DNA from: Diadema setosum
Taxonomy: Eukaryota; Echinodermata; Echinoidea; Diadematoida; Diadematidae
Direction: 5' to 3'
Length of the DNA stretch: 64,000 nucleotides
NCBI RefSeq assembly: GCF_964275005.1
Contig: NC_092695.1
Coordinates: 11,609,697-11,673,696, forward strand
The notes beneath the pieces are model-generated. The model ran no database searches. It was not told the DNA's origin and saw only the letters and a list, made by a program, of their open reading frames with translations. A program made the translations under genes and the position numbers. Of the stretch, positions 61,201 through 64,000 are shown piece after piece. Every line of letters begins with the position of its first letter. Position 1 is the first letter of the stretch.

Positions 61201-62832
61201 ATCTGTATAAATGGGCAACAATCAATATAAGGTACACTTGCTAATTGGTAGGATTTGCATACCACTTCCTATAACTGTGATTTTTTTTTTTCACCTCATT
61301 TTGGTGCTGTGGTTATTTGGGTTAGAATTAATCTGCTCTCACAAAGCCTATGCAATTATGCAGATGATACTGCATCTTTTAATAGAAGTACCGTCGTCAC
61401 TTGTTTCCGATATTTTAACATTGGACCAAGAGTTGTGGATAGATTTCTAAGAAATCAGTGTAGGATAAATACAAACTAAAAGAAGTTCTGTTTAGTAGAG
61501 TGATGTCTGGCAGGCCCATTTAGGAGGTTGTGATGAAATGCAAAATCTTTTATGTAATGCCAAAGATTTTGTGTATACATGCCTTTTACCAGGCTGGTAT
61601 GAAATCAATCATACTTTTTTTTTTCTTTCATCATCAATTTGGAGGCCATATAGGAGATGCAAATCCTAAACCCTTAAATTTTCCCAGTGGATGGATGGTT
61701 TGGTTTGGATTTTTGTACTGGTAACAATTCAAACAACATGCTTGGGAGTAAATGGGGGTGGGGAATTGAATAGGCTGATCAAGTTGTATATGAACTGAGA
61801 TACTGCTTCTCACGTAGTATTGCATTGCAGGTCATGAAGAAATTAGAGTCCTTCCTAACTGTGGTAATTTAGAAAGGTCACAACAGTTATTTCTTGTGAT
61901 GACTGTTTATTATGTTATCTCATGGGAACAGTTTTAACCATTTTATGGTATTATCAATGATTATCTTGAAGCTGATGACATGCCGCCATAATATTGCTGG
62001 TACCTTTCCCAGATGTAAATGCACTGTAGAATGTTTTTGTCATGGAAAGATGGTGACATAATGAGATGTGATAATTGTCATTTGTTTAAAAAAAATAATA
62101 ATAATTCCACTGTTGGGTATGTATGTGTCATACATTCAACATAAATAAAAATGTAAATAACATTGATTTGTTTGATTTTTTTTTTTTTGTTCTGGCCTTG
62201 TAGGAGCTACATTTATCAGTTGATCAAGGCCATTCACTGGTGCCACAGGAATGATGTCATACACAGAGGTAATGTCAGAAATAGGAAATACTTTCAGCTT
62301 GATTGCTCTTCACTGCCTGCAGAGAAGGCAGAACATTAATGTTTTATGTTTGACATAAGCTACATAGTGTATAGAAAGCAAAATTTGCTGGATCGTTTAA
62401 GATAAGATGTTAATGTTCATAAGATGTTAAATGCAATGCAAGAATCAGTTTCTCTTGTGTATATTTAGTAAACATTCAACAGTTCAGTTTGAGTAGGAAG
62501 AAAGTGAAGTGATACTTCGTGACTGAAGTGCAATGTCATGATTTAATTGCACCAATACACTGTCTGTGTCATGATTAATGAACAAATTTGAGAAGCAGAT
62601 TTAACAAAATTTGTAAATTGGTATACAGAATTTGGCTAGAACTTCCACACAGCAGAATGTGGGCAGAATGTTTGCCAGACTCTTGTGCATGGATATACTC
62701 CCTTGTTCTCTCCCTCTGTCTCCTTGTCTCTTTCTCTATCTCTGACTCTCTCTCCCTCTCTTTCCCCAACAGACATCAAACCTGAGAACCTCCTGATCAG
62801 TTCTAATGACACCCTCAAGCTGTGTGATTTTG
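54865..62832 (+). CDS. CDKL5: CDKL5-like serine/threonine kinase, N-terminal part (8 exons; continues past the window)
   Basis: By family knowledge CDKL5 is a proline/arginine-directed Ser/Thr kinase acting at microtubules, cilia and nucleus. Exons 54865-54901, 56078-56112, 57067-57112, 57830-57911, 59415-59469, 60428-60483, 62204-62268 and 62773-62832 join in frame into 145 residues plus a partial Gly codon: glycine loop GEGAYG at 11-16, VAIKK with catalytic Lys33, alpha-C Glu51 in [54 protein letters not shown] with Asp126, and DFG starting at Asp144. [19 protein letters not shown] and EEMP.GVPPEKV separate it from CDKL1-4. The start ATG follows an in-frame TGA at 54769 with no other in-frame ATG between, and it aligns with the second Met of human CDKL5. 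The activation loop, the rest of the kinase and the long tail lie beyond 64 kb. Confidence 0.96.
56078..56112 (+). CDS. CDKL5: CDKL5-like coding exon 2 (glycine loop)
   Basis: This is a 35-nt exon between actgcag and AAG|gtaaga. It completes Gly and encodes [11 protein letters not shown], matching AYGVVLKCRHK of human CDKL5. Confidence 0.95.
57067..57112 (+). CDS. CDKL5: CDKL5-like coding exon 3 (catalytic lysine)
   Basis: This is a 46-nt exon after tttcccag encoding [15 protein letters not shown] plus one base. It contains the ATP-binding Lys of the VAIK motif. Confidence 0.96.
57830..57911 (+). CDS. CDKL5: CDKL5-like coding exon 4 (alpha-C helix)
   Basis: This is an 82-nt exon after tctgtgcag, donor TTGAA|gtaagc. 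It encodes [19 protein letters not shown] then KQENIVEL, with the conserved alpha-C Glu. Confidence 0.97.
59415..59469 (+). CDS. CDKL5: CDKL5-like coding exon 5
   Basis: This is a 55-nt exon after tacacag, donor GAGAAG|gtgagt. It completes Lys and encodes [18 protein letters not shown], almost identical to human CDKL5 (hinge region). Confidence 0.97.
60224..60317. repeat. 94-bp intronic hairpin
   Basis: TTGACAAATTGCCGTACATC then GACGTAAATAAGCACTGAAT is mirrored by GCTCAGTGCTTATTTACGTT then GATGTCTACAGGGCAATTTG. It lies about 110 bp upstream of CDKL5-like exon 6. Confidence 0.85.
60428..60483 (+). CDS. CDKL5: CDKL5-like coding exon 6
   Basis: This is a 56-nt exon after cttccag, donor TTAG|gtaaga. 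It encodes [18 protein letters not shown] plus two bases. Confidence 0.97.
60597..60950. repeat. Two diverged tandem copies of a GTTATAACAAA repeat
   Basis: ACAGTGCTCCCCCATTGAAA...GGTTATAACAAA and ACAGTGCACTCCCGTTATAA...GGTTATAACAAA share order and content (AAATTCAGG follows both). This is a dispersed repeat present twice in the intron. Confidence 0.7.
60978..61201. mobile_element. TACTGTA-type MITE, old copy in a CDKL5-like intron
   Basis: GCTGTAAAAGTGATTATTTT and AAAATTTCCACTTTTACAGT are inverse ends. The interior has TTTTTCGCG and GCGCAAAGATTT. Confidence 0.7.
61300..61500 (+). mobile_element. LINE reverse-transcriptase fragment
   Basis: The frame reads [20 protein letters not shown], then [25 protein letters not shown] is the RT catalytic motif, and F..NQ.RINTNK is the usual downstream segment in LINE pol proteins. 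It is a short relic in the intron before CDKL5-like exon 7. Confidence 0.75.
62204..62268 (+). CDS. CDKL5: CDKL5-like coding exon 7 (to HR of the catalytic loop)
   Basis: This is a 65-nt exon after ccttgtag, donor AGAG|gtaatg. It completes Arg and encodes [20 protein letters not shown] then R plus one base. Confidence 0.97.
62773..62832 (+). CDS. CDKL5: CDKL5-like coding exon 8 (catalytic loop to DFG)
   Basis: This is a 60-nt exon after ccccaacag, donor TTTG|gtaagt. It completes the catalytic Asp and encodes [19 protein letters not shown]. No exon for the following activation loop is visible before the window ends. Confidence 0.97.
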
Positions 62833-63224
62833 GTAAGTGATAGACCGTTTCCATGTTTGTTACATGAAGTATAGGCAAACACGTGAGCTCAGCTCTCTCC
62901 TGGTATTGTGTGTGGAGGTATTAATGTGATGTGATAGTGTCTCACTACCATATCAGTATCATGCTTCTTACAGTGGAAAAGTCTTGACACCACAAGGGCT
63001 GGATTTATTACTTGCCATAATTGTGTACAGCTCAATCTAATTCCACTGGATTTGCCAAATTAATGTGAGTCTGAGTTTGGCATCTTCAAGGATGAGATGC
63101 AAAACTAAAGGAAAAAACCAACGTGTCGACAGCACAAGAACATGAGCAGCAAAATAGTGCCATTGATTCAGTTTGATATTTTGTGAGATGTGCTAAAATC
63201 TTGACAGTGGCAGCTGAAAATCCC

Positions 63225-63531
63225 CAGTGTGCTGATGATGAAAATGATGATTGTGGTGATGATGATTATAAAGTAATAATGTTGATTTTATTTATCAAAA
63301 TGATGTTAATGATAATGATCATTATCATCTACATCATCATCTTCATACTACTACTACTGCTACTACTACTACTACTACTACTACGTACTACTACTACTAC
63401 TACTACTACGATTATTACTAACAATGAAAATATTGATTGTGGTGATGATGATTATAAAGTAATAATGTTAGTTTTGTTTATCAAAATGATGTTAATGATA
63501 ATGATCATTATCATCTACATCACCATCTTCA

Positions 63532-63582
<51 letters not shown>

Positions 63583-63583
63583 G

Positions 63584-63633
<50 letters not shown>

Positions 63634-63761
63634 TTACTAACAATGAAAATGATGATTGTGGTGATGATGATTATAAAGTAATAATGTTGATTTTATTTAT
63701 CAAAATGATGTTAATGATAATGATCATTATCATCTACATCACCATCTTCATACTACTACTG

Positions 63762-63798
<37 letters not shown>

Positions 63799-63799
63799 G

Positions 63800-63858
<59 letters not shown>

Positions 63859-64000
63859 TTACTAACAATGAAAATGATGATTGTGGTGATGATGATTATA
63901 AAGTAATAATGTTAATTTTGTTTATCAAAATGATGTTAATGATAATGATCATTATCATCTACATCACCATCTTCATACTACTACTACTACTACTACTACT
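63225..64000. repeat. Tandem array of about 185-225 bp units with (CTA)n inside
   Basis: Each unit reads GAAAATGATGATTGTGGTGA then TGATGATTATAAAGTAATAA, ..., ATGATCATTATCATCTACAT then CACCATCTTCATA, then a CTA tract interrupted once by CTACGTACTA. Units start at about 63239, 63427, 63647 and 63872, and the array runs off the window. The CTA tract differs in length between units. Confidence 0.93.

Overview
This window is eukaryotic nuclear DNA. It has split genes with GT-AG introns, many simple-sequence tracts (CA, GA, CTA, ATT, long poly-G/poly-C), a 100-base assembly gap, and dozens of short inverted-repeat transposons. The repeat style suggests a marine invertebrate deuterostome, most likely an echinoderm or relative: TGACCTTTGACC-rich elements ending in ACGGACGG tracts, a TAGCGGCCACCTGTCTA element, TACTGTA...TACAGTA elements rich in CGCGAAAAT, and a tRNA-derived SINE. 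That placement is inference from repeat style and was not tested.

Two genes are certain. (1) On the minus strand, from about 30.2 kb down to 7.0 kb, lies a nearly complete myotubularin-related lipid phosphatase of the MTMR6/7/8 group. Fourteen exons with matching splice phases encode about 738 residues: PH-GRAM domain, active phosphatase (HCSDGWDRT), coiled-coil start, a linker and a C-terminal FYVE-like zinc finger. Only the short first coding exon (about 8 residues) was not found. (2) On the plus strand, from 54.9 kb to the window edge, are the first eight coding exons of a CDKL5-like protein kinase, ending at the DFG motif; the rest lies beyond 64 kb. A third, unidentified minus-strand gene is suggested between 31.7 and 35.5 kb by three phase-compatible exon-like ORFs and a promoter-like ETS/CRE/GC-box cluster at 35.77 kb.

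Layout. 1-6.95 kb: region downstream of the MTMR gene, with an old MITE, a tRNA-derived SINE and a cluster of TACTGTA elements. 7-30.2 kb: MTMR gene, whose introns hold a 3.3-kb element with 41-bp terminal inverted repeats and TTA flanks, the TGACC element, three TTAA-flanked MITEs and several TACTGTA MITEs, two of them hard against splice sites. 30.2-36 kb: the unidentified gene and more MITEs. 36-53 kb: gene-poor and repeat-rich, with an 870-bp palindrome, a CTTGCCCG element, a ten-copy satellite, a LINE relic, the gap and paired CACTGCAAAAA MITEs. 53.2-64 kb: the CDKL5-like gene with its candidate promoter, an intronic LINE fragment, and at the right edge a tandem array of roughly 185-225 bp units carrying CTA microsatellites.

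The two genes belong to different pathways (phosphoinositide turnover on endosomes; serine/threonine phosphorylation at cilia, microtubules or nucleus). Nothing here suggests that they work together.
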